From: Yamagishiella unicocca
Taxonomy: Eukaryota > Chlorophyta > Chlorophyceae > Chlamydomonadales > Volvocaceae
DNA: 64,000 nucleotides
Direction: 5' to 3'
Assembly: GCA_003116995.1 (NCBI GenBank)
Contig: BDSL01000024.1
Span: 992,001 to 1,056,000, forward strand
Below the pieces are notes generated by a model, which did no database searches, was not told where the DNA came from, and was given only the letters and a program-made list of their open reading frames with translations. The translations under genes were made by a program, and so were the position numbers. Positions 11,695 through 22,484 of this stretch are shown one piece after another. Numbering within the stretch: the stretch's first letter is position 1; each line of letters opens with the position of its first letter.

Positions 11695-13343
11695 TGTATA
11701 CGGGTGTATCAATACAGCCCTCGCGGCTAGCTGTCAGTAAGGAATGCCGGATACTTACACGCAGTGCAAACCATGGTAGTTTCGCCGTCGGTTTCGTAGC
11801 CCAGCTCTTTCTGTACAAGCCGTCCTTAAGTGTATATTTAAAGCCGGCCGCTACGGTACGCGCGCGCTGAGTCATATTGATCCAACGACTCGTCCTTGGC
11901 AGTTTTGTCTTTTGTTGTTCTTTGGGCACCTATTGTATCGCGCTTTTCTACCGGTGAAGATACGTCGTTTGCTTTGCGATTCTTTTATGCGTTCTGGGTC
12001 GTTCGTTCTCTCAGCTGTGAAGATATGTGTGGGCGCTGTGTCGAGCGTGTGGGCTCGTGTGGGGGAGTGACGGAACCGTCGACAACGTCGGACCCCGCTC
12101 TGCACGGTGTTATCATGTGCTATCCAGTTGCTGGATGACGTGGCTGACATTGAAACGCCATGTGCAGGCAACCGCGACGGCGGCATGTTCCAATTGCAAC
12201 TTTTTAGCGGGATAACAGGCAGGTGCTATGCGAGCAAGTATTGCGAGTGTTTTAGTTTGTACTGTATGCGATGCAAAGATCGCTGACGAAGGCTTATCTG
12301 GAAAATCGTCGGTTGTGTAAGGATTATATACCCTACAGCTAATTTCCAAATCGCAACGTGGATCACGATCCAAGTATGCATGCATTCCTACAGGTGGCAA
12401 AGGATGCAACGCACATACAGCAGCTAATACTCGCATTTGCACATTCGTCTAACGAGAAAGCATCGCTAGCTTCACTGTTCAGGTATGCATACTTTCGATG
12501 TTGCTGAATGCCAGCTACGCTACCACACGTTGCAAAGCATATATGCATATGGTTAGGAACACGCCTTTGATTGGGAAACGGACAAACATCGTTTTTTAGG
12601 GCCGAGCCGCATGGTCGATGTCAGCCGCTGCCAGCCGCTGCTAGCCGCGCTCATTCATGCTTGGCCTCTGTAGCCTATATAACACGTATTTGTGTGTTAT
12701 CCTCCGCGGCCGTAATGCACTTGCCGCGTATCAATTAACCCTTCGGTCCAACGGACAGAAGAAGTCGACAGGTCGCGAGACCGCGCCACAGCGCCACAGG
12801 CCCTAACCTTCCTGCACAAAGTGATGTGGCCTTTAGTCAGACTATCTCATCTATGAACGCTAAAGAATATTTCGCCAACAGCATTTCCCACAAGGGGAAC
12901 TTGCTACGCTGGGCATGTCCGCCGTTCATGGCAGCGCATAGTTGCATTTCTCCATACGACATACATCGGATTCTACAGCGGTGATCGTGACCTGATAATA
13001 AATACGCCGCATCTGACGATGTACCTGAGAACAAGCACTAGTTCACTTCCGAAATCCGTGTGCACGGAGGGAAGTCACAGTGGTACACCCCCCACGGTTC
13101 CCACTGCGATGAACGCCGCGTTATTTTCGCCCTTCCCCTCCCAACATGTGGTGTCTTGATTGGGCAGTGGATGGGAATATTAATGGCGAAACGGGCCTTA
13201 GGAACGCACTGGGAAGCCTAAGGCACGCCCATCGGTCTTCCCCGATGCACGAGGCTTGGAAATTGTGCACACCGGCTGACTTCCCTCCGAATGGGAGTGC
13301 AGACGCATGTCAAGCACAACCGTTTGCCATACAAGCGGCAAAA
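11695..13343. other. 3' region of sulfatase and gene-free DNA
   Basis: The sulfatase 3' UTR starts at 11695. Beyond ~12.3 kb the DNA is relatively AT-rich and I see no exon-like frame, RNA gene or clear repeat up to the tRNA-Pro terminator at 13340. Confidence 0.5.
12316..12320 (+). promoter_or_regulatory. Candidate TGTAA polyadenylation signal of the sulfatase gene
   Basis: TGTAA is the usual volvocine polyadenylation signal (established knowledge). This is the first one I find after the sulfatase stop codon, giving a 3' UTR of about 0.6 kb. A five-base motif is weak evidence alone. Confidence 0.35.
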
Positions 13344-13415
13344 GGGGAATTGCGAGAATCGAACTCGCGACCTCTCGCACCCAAAGCGAGAATCATACCA
13401 CTAGACCAAATTCCC
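13344..13415 (-). tRNA. tRNA-Pro (UGG), copy 2
   Basis: A 72-nt cloverleaf on the reverse strand, identical to copy 3 and one base different from copy 1. Anticodon TGG in loop TTTGGGT, intact acceptor, D, anticodon and T stems, discriminator C. TTTT terminator at 13340-13343. Its flanks are unrelated to those of copies 1 and 3 apart from the terminator, so the three genes are not part of one recent segmental duplication. The second LINE copy begins about 75 bp beyond its 5' end. Confidence 0.96.
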
Positions 13416-13483
13416 TCACATATGACACACTGTTGGTCTTAGCTACCTCATTGACTGCTCGGTCACTGGTCCCAGGCCCCCGC

Positions 13484-14217
13484 GGCCACTGTAACGCGGT
13501 CTCTCTCTCTCTCGTCCACTGTAACGCGGTCTCTCTCTCTCTCTCTCTCTCGTCCGCCCGCTCTGGGATGAACTGGAAGTCTGCTGTGGGTGCGGGGTCA
13601 CGCGTGAGCATGTGTGGTTGTGTGTGTCGCCGGATCCGACCACTGTGCTGCAGTGTGTGTGGGATGTGGTGGCGTTGGCGGCGCTCAACGCGATGGAGTG
13701 GGCGCGCCGGTACATACACTCTCATCGGCTCTCCGGCCCCACCCTCCCTGCTGCTATGCGTTCTGGCCTCCTTGCTAAGTTCTGGGCCTTGCTGCGGGAC
13801 TTTGCGGGCTTGGGTTTGCCCCGCAAGGACTGGGGTGACGTGGGGGTGGACCACCCATTTTTGTTCGTAACCGGGGGTCGGCTCATGTGCGCCGTGCCGC
13901 CCTAGCTCGCCTGCCTTGGCTGCTGTTTGTTCTTTCGTTCTTTCTTTCCTGGTGCCACCTTTGCTGGTTCGAGATACGAGTGGTGCGGGTGATGGGCAGG
14001 TGAGCCAATGGGGGCTTTTGTGGTGGTTTTGACGCGTAAGGGTGGCCTGCATGGGGCCGTGTCCTGCCGTCGCTTGTGCTGACTTTGCATGATGCTGTTT
14101 GCCTGCTGTTGCCCGTACCCGACCTTGGTTCCGTGTCTCTTCCGCAGTGCTTTCCCGCCGGGCTAAGGGCGGGTGCCGCCTGTCGTGCGGCCACTGTAAC
14201 GCGGTCTCTCTCTCTCC
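13484..14217 (+). mobile_element. 5'-truncated L1-type LINE, copy 2
   Basis: Order of parts: two stacked tail units (CCACTGTAACGCGG plus (TC)n, from 13486 and from 13525), then a 5'-truncated body from about 13552 with the end of the LINE ORF, ~310 bp 3' UTR and a final tail CCACTGTAACGCGG(TC)n ending near 14217. The last ~380 bp match copy 1 at 1632-2007 almost exactly. It is again in divergent orientation upstream of a tRNA-Pro gene. Absence of poly(A) and a TC-repeat tail are features of this family. Confidence 0.82.
13555..13905 (+). pseudogene. C-terminal fragment of LINE ORF2 (zinc-knuckle end)
   Basis: The frame is open from the truncation point to the stop at 13903-13905. It starts with a Cys-rich segment of the form C-C-G-C-G...E-H-V...C, matching the C-terminal zinc knuckle that follows reverse transcriptase in L1-type ORF2 proteins. 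Then come the Trp-rich helices VVALAALNAMEWARR and LLAKFWALLRDFAG, and the end HPFLFVTGG...AVPP. The reverse transcriptase and endonuclease domains are missing because of 5' truncation, so the copy is non-autonomous. No frameshift or stop occurs in the preserved part. Confidence 0.75.
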
Positions 14218-14805
14218 GGCTGCCTTGGAAGCGGCTGCCCCTTAGGGTGCAACCTGGCGTGGTGGAGGCGCAAACGTGATGCAGGCGTCGTTGTCATTGA
14301 AACATGAAAAAGCTCTGCAAGCTTTATCAGCGTGTGGAAAGCGCATCATGTGGAAACAAGTTTATCACACCCGCCGCCCCCAATCAATCACACCGGTGGC
14401 ATGCGGCATCCCTTGGTTTCGCACGTCGTACCCGCTCACTGATGGCCGGCTACCTGTTATAGCCTCATACTTCCATTGGCTGAACGTCAGTAGTCCCTTC
14501 AAGAAGTCTGCGCACCTTGTTGGCACCGAAGTAGACGTAGGATGGAAGAAGACCAAATCAGCCGACCGAGATATGGCAAACCACCAGAAACCCCGACCAA
14601 GGGGCCAGAGAACAAACAGCGGCGCCAACCACCCAGGGGGGAAGTAGCCTTATTGGGCCCCCTATTAGCATTCACGTGTGGATGGCGTACATAAGCGAAG
14701 TGCGTCCGTTGAATTGGTGATCACGTTGTGCACTTCTCTCCAGAGGTTTGCAGAATGGGGGAAATTAGGCCTGCTGGCTGCTTACTTGTCACCTCCACCT
14801 TGTAG

Positions 14806-14838
14806 TAGTAACCGTTACAATGGGTTCCAGACCAGAAA
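14806..14838 (+). repeat. Inverted-repeat element family, copy D (end fragment)
   Basis: Reads GTAGTAGTAACCGTTACAAT then GGGTTCCAGACCAGAA, that is the palindromic GTAA-CCG-TTAC end followed by the family signature. Homology stops shortly after. Confidence 0.65.
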
Positions 14839-14997
14839 TCACGCCGGTACCCTGGTGGCGGGAAGTTGGGGGTTGGTGTGTTTGGGCCACTCAGCTAGGC
14901 AGGAAAACTCAGCGCGCACAGTTATCTCGACGGGCAGGTGTTTCGCGTAGTCGCCTGATGGATATCGCTCCGGTGGAGGGACGCAGTCCGAGCCTGG

Positions 14998-15041
14998 TTG
15001 TTGTTGTAATGATTACAGTGGGTTCCAGACCAAAAGGTAGC
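14998..15041 (+). repeat. Inverted-repeat element family, copy E (end fragment)
   Basis: Reads GTTGTTGTTGTAATGATTAC then AGTGGGTTCCAGACCAAAAGG-TAG. The end is a palindromic GTAA-TGA-TTAC: the spacer differs from copies C and D while both half-sites are kept. Confidence 0.65.
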
Positions 15042-15296
15042 CTGTTGATGCGCGGCGAGTGTTGGTGGCAGCTTTGATGCCTCCCCAACCCCCATCCCAG
15101 ACGCTCCACCACAAAGTTTCAGACGGCAACAGCTACATCACCCTGCAGAGCCTGCGCAACGAACCCCTGCGCAACAACCCCCCTGCGCTTACACAAGGGC
15201 GTGGCGACGCCGAGGCGCAGCTGGGGCTGCGGACACAGCAGCAAAACCACGTAAGTCATTGGGCTATAGTCAGCAGTACTTACAATGTCAGCATGT

Positions 15297-15368
15297 GGGA
15301 ATTTGGTCTAGTGGTATGATTCTCGCTTTGGGTGCGAGAGGTCGCGAGTTCGATTCTCGCAATTCCCC
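15297..15368 (+). tRNA. tRNA-Pro (UGG), copy 3
   Basis: Forward-strand 72-nt cloverleaf identical to copy 2: GGGAATT acceptor, anticodon TGG, T-loop TTCGATT, discriminator C. TTTT terminator at 15369-15372. Unlike copies 1 and 2, no LINE lies close upstream; the nearest LINE end is ~1.1 kb away. Confidence 0.96.
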
Positions 15369-17667
15369 TTTTGCTGGTGTCCAGGGCATGTGCGGTGAAA
15401 TCGCTGTGCTTGGGGTGTGTATGCCCTCGTACACGGTGCACAGGATGCTTGCGGACGCACTCTCCAGCGTAGTTGCACTCAGGAAGATAGGAGGGCATGT
15501 AGTAGGCCTTCCCCTACACTAACACCTCAGTATTTGTGATTCAGTCAAGACGCCGTATGGGGAAATGGGGACATGTGCATACGGCTTGCGATTCTCACGG
15601 CCATTGGCGCTGCCCTAAGTGCACCAAGGTGGTTTCGCTGCCACAGAGGTCCACCCTTGTCGAGCCCAGGTTGGAGGGTAGGGAGGCAACGGTTTCGGTA
15701 TAGATTGGTACAATGTAGTGCAAATAACCGCACAATGAATAATTGCCGTGGTTTGAATTCAGAGACAGGCAACGCATGCGCTGCCATGAAAGGACATGTG
15801 GGCATGCTACATGATAGTTGCTCACCGGTGCTAAGTGCGAGTAAAAACATAGGATATGTGAGGTATGTGGTATATGACTTCATTGTTTGTTGATACTGGT
15901 CGAGACGACGATAACCGAGACACGCTGAGACTGTCCACTACCTTAACACTGATGACCCTTAAGTTAACGGAACATCAAGATCGTCGAATAATTAAATTGA
16001 TGCAAATTACTATTCGAGTTTCAGCACGCTTGATTACTTTATGGTGGAAGGTGAGGACCGATGGCACGCTCCTCCTCCATCTGTGACTGGCCGACTTCTC
16101 CTACCTGACGTCGGGTCTCAAGCTATAAACCACGCATTGTGTTCGTCATATCGGATAAAGCTTTAGATACTATGAGACAGTATTTACAGCAGGAGTTTGG
16201 AACCGGCTTTTATCATATTTGCTTCGTCGCAGCAATGCAAAGCGCAAAAGTTAAAGGGGAGCAATGTAGCCCAATACTTCATTGATCAAGTAGGTTCGAA
16301 TGTATGGTTTATGTTCTTTAAGTCCACATATACGACGGACAGCGGATACGTAGTGAAAGGGGCCTCCCATGCTTTCGGCTCCCAATGTGGTATACACACT
16401 ACGGCACACTGCACCAATTGCCATCAAGTGGGACATCGCACCAACCCTGCAGCTATTCCCTGTTAAATTGTCGCCTAGCTGTGATGCGTGTGTATTTAGT
16501 TCCATGTCTCGCCCTGCCTAGCCGGGCCTGATGCTGGCCACGGCCAGGGATGCTGGCAGGAACGAAAAGATCTCTGAAACATTCTACCCCGTGTAAGTCA
16601 TGATAGGTGCCAATGCCGTGGCTTGAATGCCATGCACCAGTGACCGGCAACGGAGGCCCGCTTTGTTATACCTGGAACAGCTCGATACCGCAACACGGGT
16701 GACACATGGGGAAAGCGCACACCGGAAATGTTACTATAGTACCTTAACGGAGTCCAAGGTAACAGGAAACGTCAACAGGTTATCAATGCCCGTGGTGCCA
16801 TCACGTCCTCCATGTGCAAGCGCGTACGTATCCCCATCCACAACCAGTTTTAAAAATGCATACAGGCACAAACATGGAGGTCCCCGAGATACCCTTCGTG
16901 CAGTGCCCCAGATCTACAGTGCGATACGGACAGACTTATGCCTGAAGTACCGGTACGGCGACGCGACAGCCTCCTGTTTAGGAACACACACACCCCTCCC
17001 TCGCACGTCGCACCCCTCGCCACCAAAAATCTCAAAGTGCGACAAGAGACGTGCCACGCGGGGTCCTGCAATTTCGCGATGACCGCGCCCGCGCCCAAGC
17101 CCATGAAAAATGGTTGGTCCTTCGCCCACCTTGCGCTCGCTTCGTAAGGTTAGGACGAGCAACGGGCTCCTGGCAGCGGGCTGGACCTTCAGGTGGGAGC
17201 ACGGTACCTGCCACTGTACGGAGTGCCCCAATCCCCCAAACGTCTCCTATTCGGTTTTACAAGCCTCGTACATGTGTCGACTTACGGGTTTCCCCTCAAC
17301 GCCATAGTTCGGATCGAAAATGAGGGGGTCACCGTCCGCCAGGATCCCCTCCCCCTCCCACGCAACTTGCGGGAGAAGCCATCAGCCATCGGCCCAGCTT
17401 AGCAGCCCTCAAATACAACGCCCCAACCCGATCGGCTTTGACGGTGACAGCGGCAGCCGTGGCATCCGCCGCACAGCTGTTGTGTGCGCGTGCTGGCTAC
17501 CCAACTGCGCGCACCCCTGCCACTGAGATCCTAACGGTAAATCCTAACGGTACCAGATCCTCCGCGCCTGCATCTCCTACCTCCCATACCTCCTACGAAC
17601 CCAACACAGCCCAAAGCTAGCAAGATTGCAATGCCCGTATCGCTGCCTTTGCTATCTGGCTGCCCAC
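15369..17667. other. Gene-free stretch
   Basis: No supported gene. A 106-codon ATG frame at 15573-15893 starts with a hydrophobic segment but matches nothing I know and has poor codon bias. The 3' UTR of the minus-strand coiled-coil gene should occupy part of 17.2-17.67 kb; TTACA at 17257-17261 is a possible TGTAA polyadenylation signal for it. Confidence 0.4.
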
Positions 17668-20455
17668 TCATTGATCGCGACTCGGTGCAGCTGCGCCTTC
17701 TGCTCGCGCCGCTCCTGCCGCGGCCGACCCTCCGACCTTGCTGTTGAAGCTGACTGTCGCCGCGGCTGCCAGTTGAAGCTCCAGCTGCGAGGTGCGCGAC
17801 CTGCCAGGCATGGGTGAATGTGGGATGTGGGTGTAATGTGCGTGTGCGGTGGGTTCGGTTGGGACCAGGGACGGGATCGGCAAATCGCTGGGGGGTACCG
17901 ATCGCACCAGCAGCGAGTGTGGAGCATACCTGGAGGCGGGCGAGCGTTGAACTTGTACGACGTTTGCGATGCAGAGGCCACTGAACGACGCGAATCAACG
18001 CGTCCATCAACACTGGGACGATATGCTCTGCCGTTCCTCAACGCTGCTCTCAAGAGACGAATGCCAAGGCCGGTCCCTCGCCACCGCTTCCCCCCCGGAT
18101 TCTCTTACAAAACCCCCCTCCGGTCCTTTCCTTTAGTACACCCCCCCGTCGTGCTACATTTCCCCAGTCGCGTTACCGGTTCTAGTATTGTAACCCCCGT
18201 CGTGCTATTCACCTGCTCGCCGCCAGCTCCACCTCCAACTCTGACAGCCGTGCGCTAAAGCCGCCAGCCGCCTCCGTCGCCGCCTGCAGCTGCTGCCGCG
18301 TCGCCGCCAGCTCGTCCTCGAGCCGTCCGGCGTGCCGCTGCCTCGCCGCGCCCTGCCGCTCCAGCTTTGCCGCCAGCTCCGAAACCGCCTCGTCCTGCTT
18401 CCGCTTGGCGGCAGCGTAGCGCTGCAGGATCAGCCCGGGGCTCGGCCCCCCGCCGTCGTCATCACTGTTGCCAATCTCCGTAACAGAAAGTGGAACAGCA
18501 TATGCGGCCAATGCGGCTGGTCCATCGGGCCTCTCGGCGTCGCCGTTGGCGATGGCAGTGAGCAGCTCGGAATCGAACTCGGAACCACCACCGCCACTGC
18601 AATCGCGTTCCCCGGCGACCTCATCCAGGCGCGGTCGCTTGTGCGCCGACCCCACCGCCACCTCTGCCCCAATCGGCATGCGGTCGCCGACGGCCGCGCC
18701 GCATCGTCGTGCAAGGTCGCTGCAGCGCCGTACCGCTGTGTCTCGCTGCGCCGCCAGCCGGTCGCACTCTGCCCTCAGCCGCCGGCACTCCGCGGCAGAA
18801 TGGACTCCAACGCTCGGCTCCACCTCCACCTCCTCCTGCTGCAGCCCTCTCCGCGCCTGCGTCCGCCCGAACGCCCCCACCCCCACCTCCTCTTGCTGCT
18901 GCTGCTGCTGCTGTCGTTGGACATCCTTCAACTGTTCCACCTGCGTTGCAAGCGCATGGCGCTCGGCCTGCAGCTCCGCCACCAGTGCCTCCAGCTTCGT
19001 AACCCGGGGGCCCGCTGCAGCCGCCACCGCCGCTGCGGCGACGCGCTGCCCACGGACGTCCTCAACGGCGTCCTCCCGGTTCCGTACAGCATCGTCCCGC
19101 TGTCGTACAGCTTCGTCGAGCTTGCGCTCGGCCTCACCCCGCTGTTGCAGGGCCTCGTCACGCTGTCGTACGGCCTCGTCACGTTGTTGTACGGCTTCGT
19201 CGCGCTGCTGCACGGCCCCTTCCCGGGCGGCCTGTGACTCCCGGTGTGCCCTGCGCAGCAGGCCCATCCGCCGCCGCTGCTCGCCGAGCTGGGCCTCCAG
19301 CTCAGCGCGCTCGGACGTGAGCGTGCGGATGTACTGATACTGCACGCATTGAACAAACACACAAGGCACCGAACGGCAGTTACGTCTAAAGCTACGCCAC
19401 ACTGCAGACGCCTTCGCCCCCCCATCCGCAGCTAATATAATAGGTATAGGTATCGCTGAAAGCAGCAGGCCCCCGCTCCGCCGGCCGCTCCGAAACTCCA
19501 CTCGCCGGCTGACGCCGTGATCTTCCTCCTGCCCCTTGCGCCCCTTTGGTCCTACATTCCCATGCCACCCCTTTCCTCTTTATGTGAGTCGCGATGTGTG
19601 GCCCGGTCGCGACGCCAGGAGCCGCACCTGCCGGAGGTTCTGCTCCGCCACCGCAAAGAACGAGTCGTCGCTGTCCCACCGCAGCAGCACCTCATCACCG
19701 TCCTAACGGGGCGCATGGGCGTGCAAGTTGGCGCGGTGTTGTGAGAGAGGGTTGTTAGTGCGGCGTTGGGAGGGAGGGTTGCTCAAGCTGGAGGGAGGGA
19801 GGGTTGCCCAAGCTGGAGAGGTGGCACAAGGGCGCATCAGGATTCGTGGACTACCGCACCGCCGGAGGGTCATCATCATCATCCTCATACACGCCGTATC
19901 CGACAGGCAAGATGATGCAAGATGATGCAAGATGATGCAAGATGATGCAAGATGATGCAAGATGATGCAAGATGATGCAAGATGATGCAAGGTGATGCAA
20001 GATGATGCACGGTGATGCACGGTGATGCACGGTGATGCACGGTGATGCAAGGTGATGCACGGTGATGCAAGTTGATGCACGGTGATGCACGGTGATGCAC
20101 GGTGATGCAAGGCGATGCGGACGGGGACCAGCACAGCGACTACTGCCCGAGCACCCTTTCTCGTCTACGCGCCGTCGGACGCCCTACGAGGCGCCTCGCC
20201 CCGACCCTTGCCCCCGCGGCACCGCCAGCGGGCACAGCTGCTCACCTTCAGCGGTTCGGAGGTGACCACCACGGTCACGATGCCGTACACGTACGACAAG
20301 TCCTGGTCGTCGCGGCTTGTCCCCGGCCCGGACACCGCCGCAGCGGCGGCCCGCAGCACTTCGAGGCCCTCCTTGAGCGCCGCAGATTCGCCCATCGCCT
20401 CCGCAGCCGCTCGTAGGCGCGACAGCCGGACCTGCAGGCGGGCCCGGTCGATCAT
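17668..20455 (-). CDS. Coiled-coil protein, 4 exons, 514 aa
   Basis: Exons on the minus strand: 20455-20246, 19702-19628, 19339-18213, 17800-17668; phases match throughout (0, 0, 2) and the joined frame ends at TGA 17668-17670. The first ~95 residues form a mixed domain I do not recognise (DLSYVYGIVTVVVTSEPLK, then DGDEVLLRWDSDDSFFAVAEQ). After that come long heptads, including exact 7-residue repeats QRDEAVx, a poly-Gln run, a basic motif KRPRLDE that may be a nuclear signal, and a second coiled coil running across the last intron (LSELEVELAASR|SRTSQLELQLA). The stop apparent at 18209 is only the read-through of the AG|GTGAAT donor. The ATG at 20455 is the first in frame, but further 5' exons are possible. 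Function unknown; a structural or scaffold role is inference. Confidence 0.72.
19910..20115 (+). repeat. 10-bp minisatellite GATGATGCAA/GGTGATGCAC
   Basis: About 20 tandem units lying inside intron 1 of the coiled-coil gene. The left half is mostly GATGATGCAA and the right half mostly GGTGATGCAC, showing regional homogenisation. It opens long artificial frames (His/Ser/Cys repeats) that are not genes. Confidence 0.93.
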
Positions 20456-20728
20456 GTGTGGCGGATTGCCCAGTCGATCATGTGTGGCGGAAGGGGAGCG
20501 CGGGCGCGTGTGGTCGCACCGCCGGCGCCGCAGCCGAGCCCCCGAGGAAGCACCCCGGGGGCGCGAGCCATGGGAAGGGCACTACGACCGATATAGACAT
20601 GCTGGCGAGGGGTGGAAGGACGCATGTAAATGTGGGGATGTGGAGGGAAGTCCTTGCGCTGGACGAATGGGCGCATACAACCCGCGAGGCCTGGGGTATG
20701 TTCCTCCGCGACGCACTCCTCGTGCGGC

Positions 20729-20842
20729 GCTTACATCCCTCACGCTCAGCGCTTGCATCCCTCACGCTCAGCGCTTGCATCCCTCACGCTCAGCGCTTGC
20801 ACCCCTCACGCTCAGCGCTTGCACCCCTCACGCTCAGCGCTC
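20729..20842 (+). repeat. 22-bp minisatellite, ~5 units
   Basis: Unit of the form CTTGCAYCCCTCACGCTCAGCG, five near-perfect copies differing at the C/T position. It lies upstream of the coiled-coil start codon. Confidence 0.92.
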
Positions 20843-21269
20843 TTGCCTTGAGCACACAGGGGATCACGGCTGCATTGTCACGGCGCCCCTTGTAGGACTT
20901 GCAGTTGCAGGCGGTGCGACTGCTGGTCCCGTCCGTGGCAGGTTTCGGGTCGGGGCACGAGCTCCTGCGGCCGATGGAGGAACCAACACACGGACGCACA
21001 CATGGGTGATTGAATCCGGCTGCTTTCGGATAACGCGTAGGTGGTTCATTGGACCGCACCCGATGCGATGGGGAGGGGGAAACCGTGGGGCTGAAGGCAG
21101 GGGCGGGTAAGGTACACTAACGGCAGGCTTGGGTGCAGAGGGTGAGGCCATCATAGCACCTGGCACATTTCTTTGGCCTGAAGAATACCTGTGAAAAGGT
21201 CCCCCCCGGGCCGTCTACTAGGATTCCTTGGCGGGTTGGGTATCGGCGAATCGTTGGGCAGCAGCGAAA

Positions 21270-21390
21270 CGACTCGCGATCGCGAAACGATAGGCGAAAC
21301 GACCAGACGAAATCAACCCCCAACGCCCAACGACTCGCGATCGCGAAACGATAGGCGAAACGACCAGACGAAATCAACCCCCAACGCCCA
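21270..21390 (+). repeat. 61-bp tandem duplication
   Basis: Two essentially identical adjacent copies starting near 21271 and 21332, each containing GACTCGCGATCGCGAAACGA and ending CCCCCAACGCCCAA. Confidence 0.92.
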
Positions 21391-21412
21391 ACGACCTGCC
21401 CAACGCACTCAC

Positions 21413-21888
21413 CAGGAGCGCGGTGCATTGGTCTCAGCCAGCGCGCACGTGGCGGGATCGCCCACGACGACGAGGCTGTCGCGCGCCTGTACGACAGTTA
21501 ACACGGCAAATCCTCATCGACGACATCGCTACATCTACCTGGAAGATAAGACCACGGGACAAGGACACCAGGGACGCCAGCGCAAAGGCGCGTCGTACGG
21601 CGTAGGCCAAGGCCTGGGCCGTACGGCAGCGCCGCGTTGAGTTCGTCTCGTAAAGAAAGGCTACTCTGCACCGCCGTGCCAACGCGAATCAATAGCGGCA
21701 TGGCGACCGCGGCCAGGGCAGCAGCTGCCCGCACGCCACAGCCTCCTGTACTGCGCGTCAAGTAGGAGACGACTAGCTGACCAGACGCACCCCACCTGTT
21801 CAGGCGCCGCCTGTGGCCCCAAGTCGCTAATCAGGGTGAGCGTGAATGCGGCTTTGAGGCCCTCCACGCCGCTCAAGTCGCCGCCTAC
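21413..21888 (-). pseudogene. Two exons, one like the SF1 helicase C-terminal motif (partial)
   Basis: Minus-strand exon 21888-21796 (31 codons, acceptor CAACAG, donor CAG|GTGGGG) and exon 21486-21413 (donor TG|GTGAGT) join in phase 0. The second reads ARDSLVVVGDPATCALAE, like the LTRARxxLVVVGDxxTL block near the end of UPF1/DNA2-type superfamily 1 helicases. The preceding bases read LTVVQ where the family has ALTR. No helicase Walker motifs were found nearby. This may be a decayed helicase, or 5' exons of the coiled-coil gene downstream, although I could not find an acceptor joining them. The family call rests on one short motif. Confidence 0.33.
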
Positions 21889-22484
21889 CTGTTGCATCAC
21901 ATGCGTGCAGGGGATTGGTGACCCAAGTCAGGGGTGGCAAAACGTGATGATCCCCATAATCGGGGATTGCAAGTGGTGTCTCATGTGTCGGCGTAGGAGC
22001 AGATAACAGGAGGAGTGCCGGAAAGGAGGTGTGGGATGCTGATGGCGCGCTCAGGCTGGAGCCTGCTTAGGCTAGGCAGTAATACAGATGAAAGAACTGC
22101 GCACGTTATTGTGTCACTGAGCGGTGACTTGGCACCCCTTCAAGCCGAAGACCTCGCCCTAGCGACGCGACGCCTTATGTCAACACTACTCCCTTCATCC
22201 GCCGCGAAGCCCATACGATTATGTGCCCCAGCCAACCGCAAGTCCGGGAGTCCTAGAGCCGACGACACCGGCGAGTCCTAGAGCCGACGACACCGTTTCC
22301 TTTTTAACCGAACCCACAACCGCTCACAATGCGCTCGTCCAATTTGCCGGCCCGCAGCTCCCCCGTGTATGGACCCAGAAGGCAGCCCTCGGGCAGTGAG
22401 CCTGCGGTGGGGGCGTGAGACGTGTCAGGTCGCCCGGCTGGTGGGTGGCGGGTCTGCGAAAATAATTGCATCCATGCATTGGCA

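Larger units (their letters stand above)
14218..15296. other. Gene-free spacer with two inverted-repeat element ends
   Basis: Holds family copies D (14806-14838) and E (14998-15041) in the same orientation, ~190 bp apart. A frame at about 15090-15250 (ending QLGLRTQQQNH before a GTAAGT) could be an exon but has no partner I can support. Confidence 0.4.

Noticed and set aside
18209..18211. Stop codon ending the coiled-coil protein at 18209
   Set aside because: The TGA is part of an AG|GTGAAT donor; splicing to 17800 continues the coiled coil in phase.
18332..19337. Two plus-strand frames of ~300 codons opposite the coiled-coil gene
   Set aside because: Antisense shadows of a GC-rich coding exon; their Ser/Arg/Leu composition mirrors the heptad repeats on the true strand.
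19851..20134. Long His/Ser/Cys-repeat open frames on the minus strand
   Set aside because: They are generated by the 10-bp minisatellite in all frames and lie inside an intron.
21270..21390. CRISPR-like spaced repeats
   Set aside because: It is a direct tandem duplication without spacers, in a eukaryotic nuclear context.
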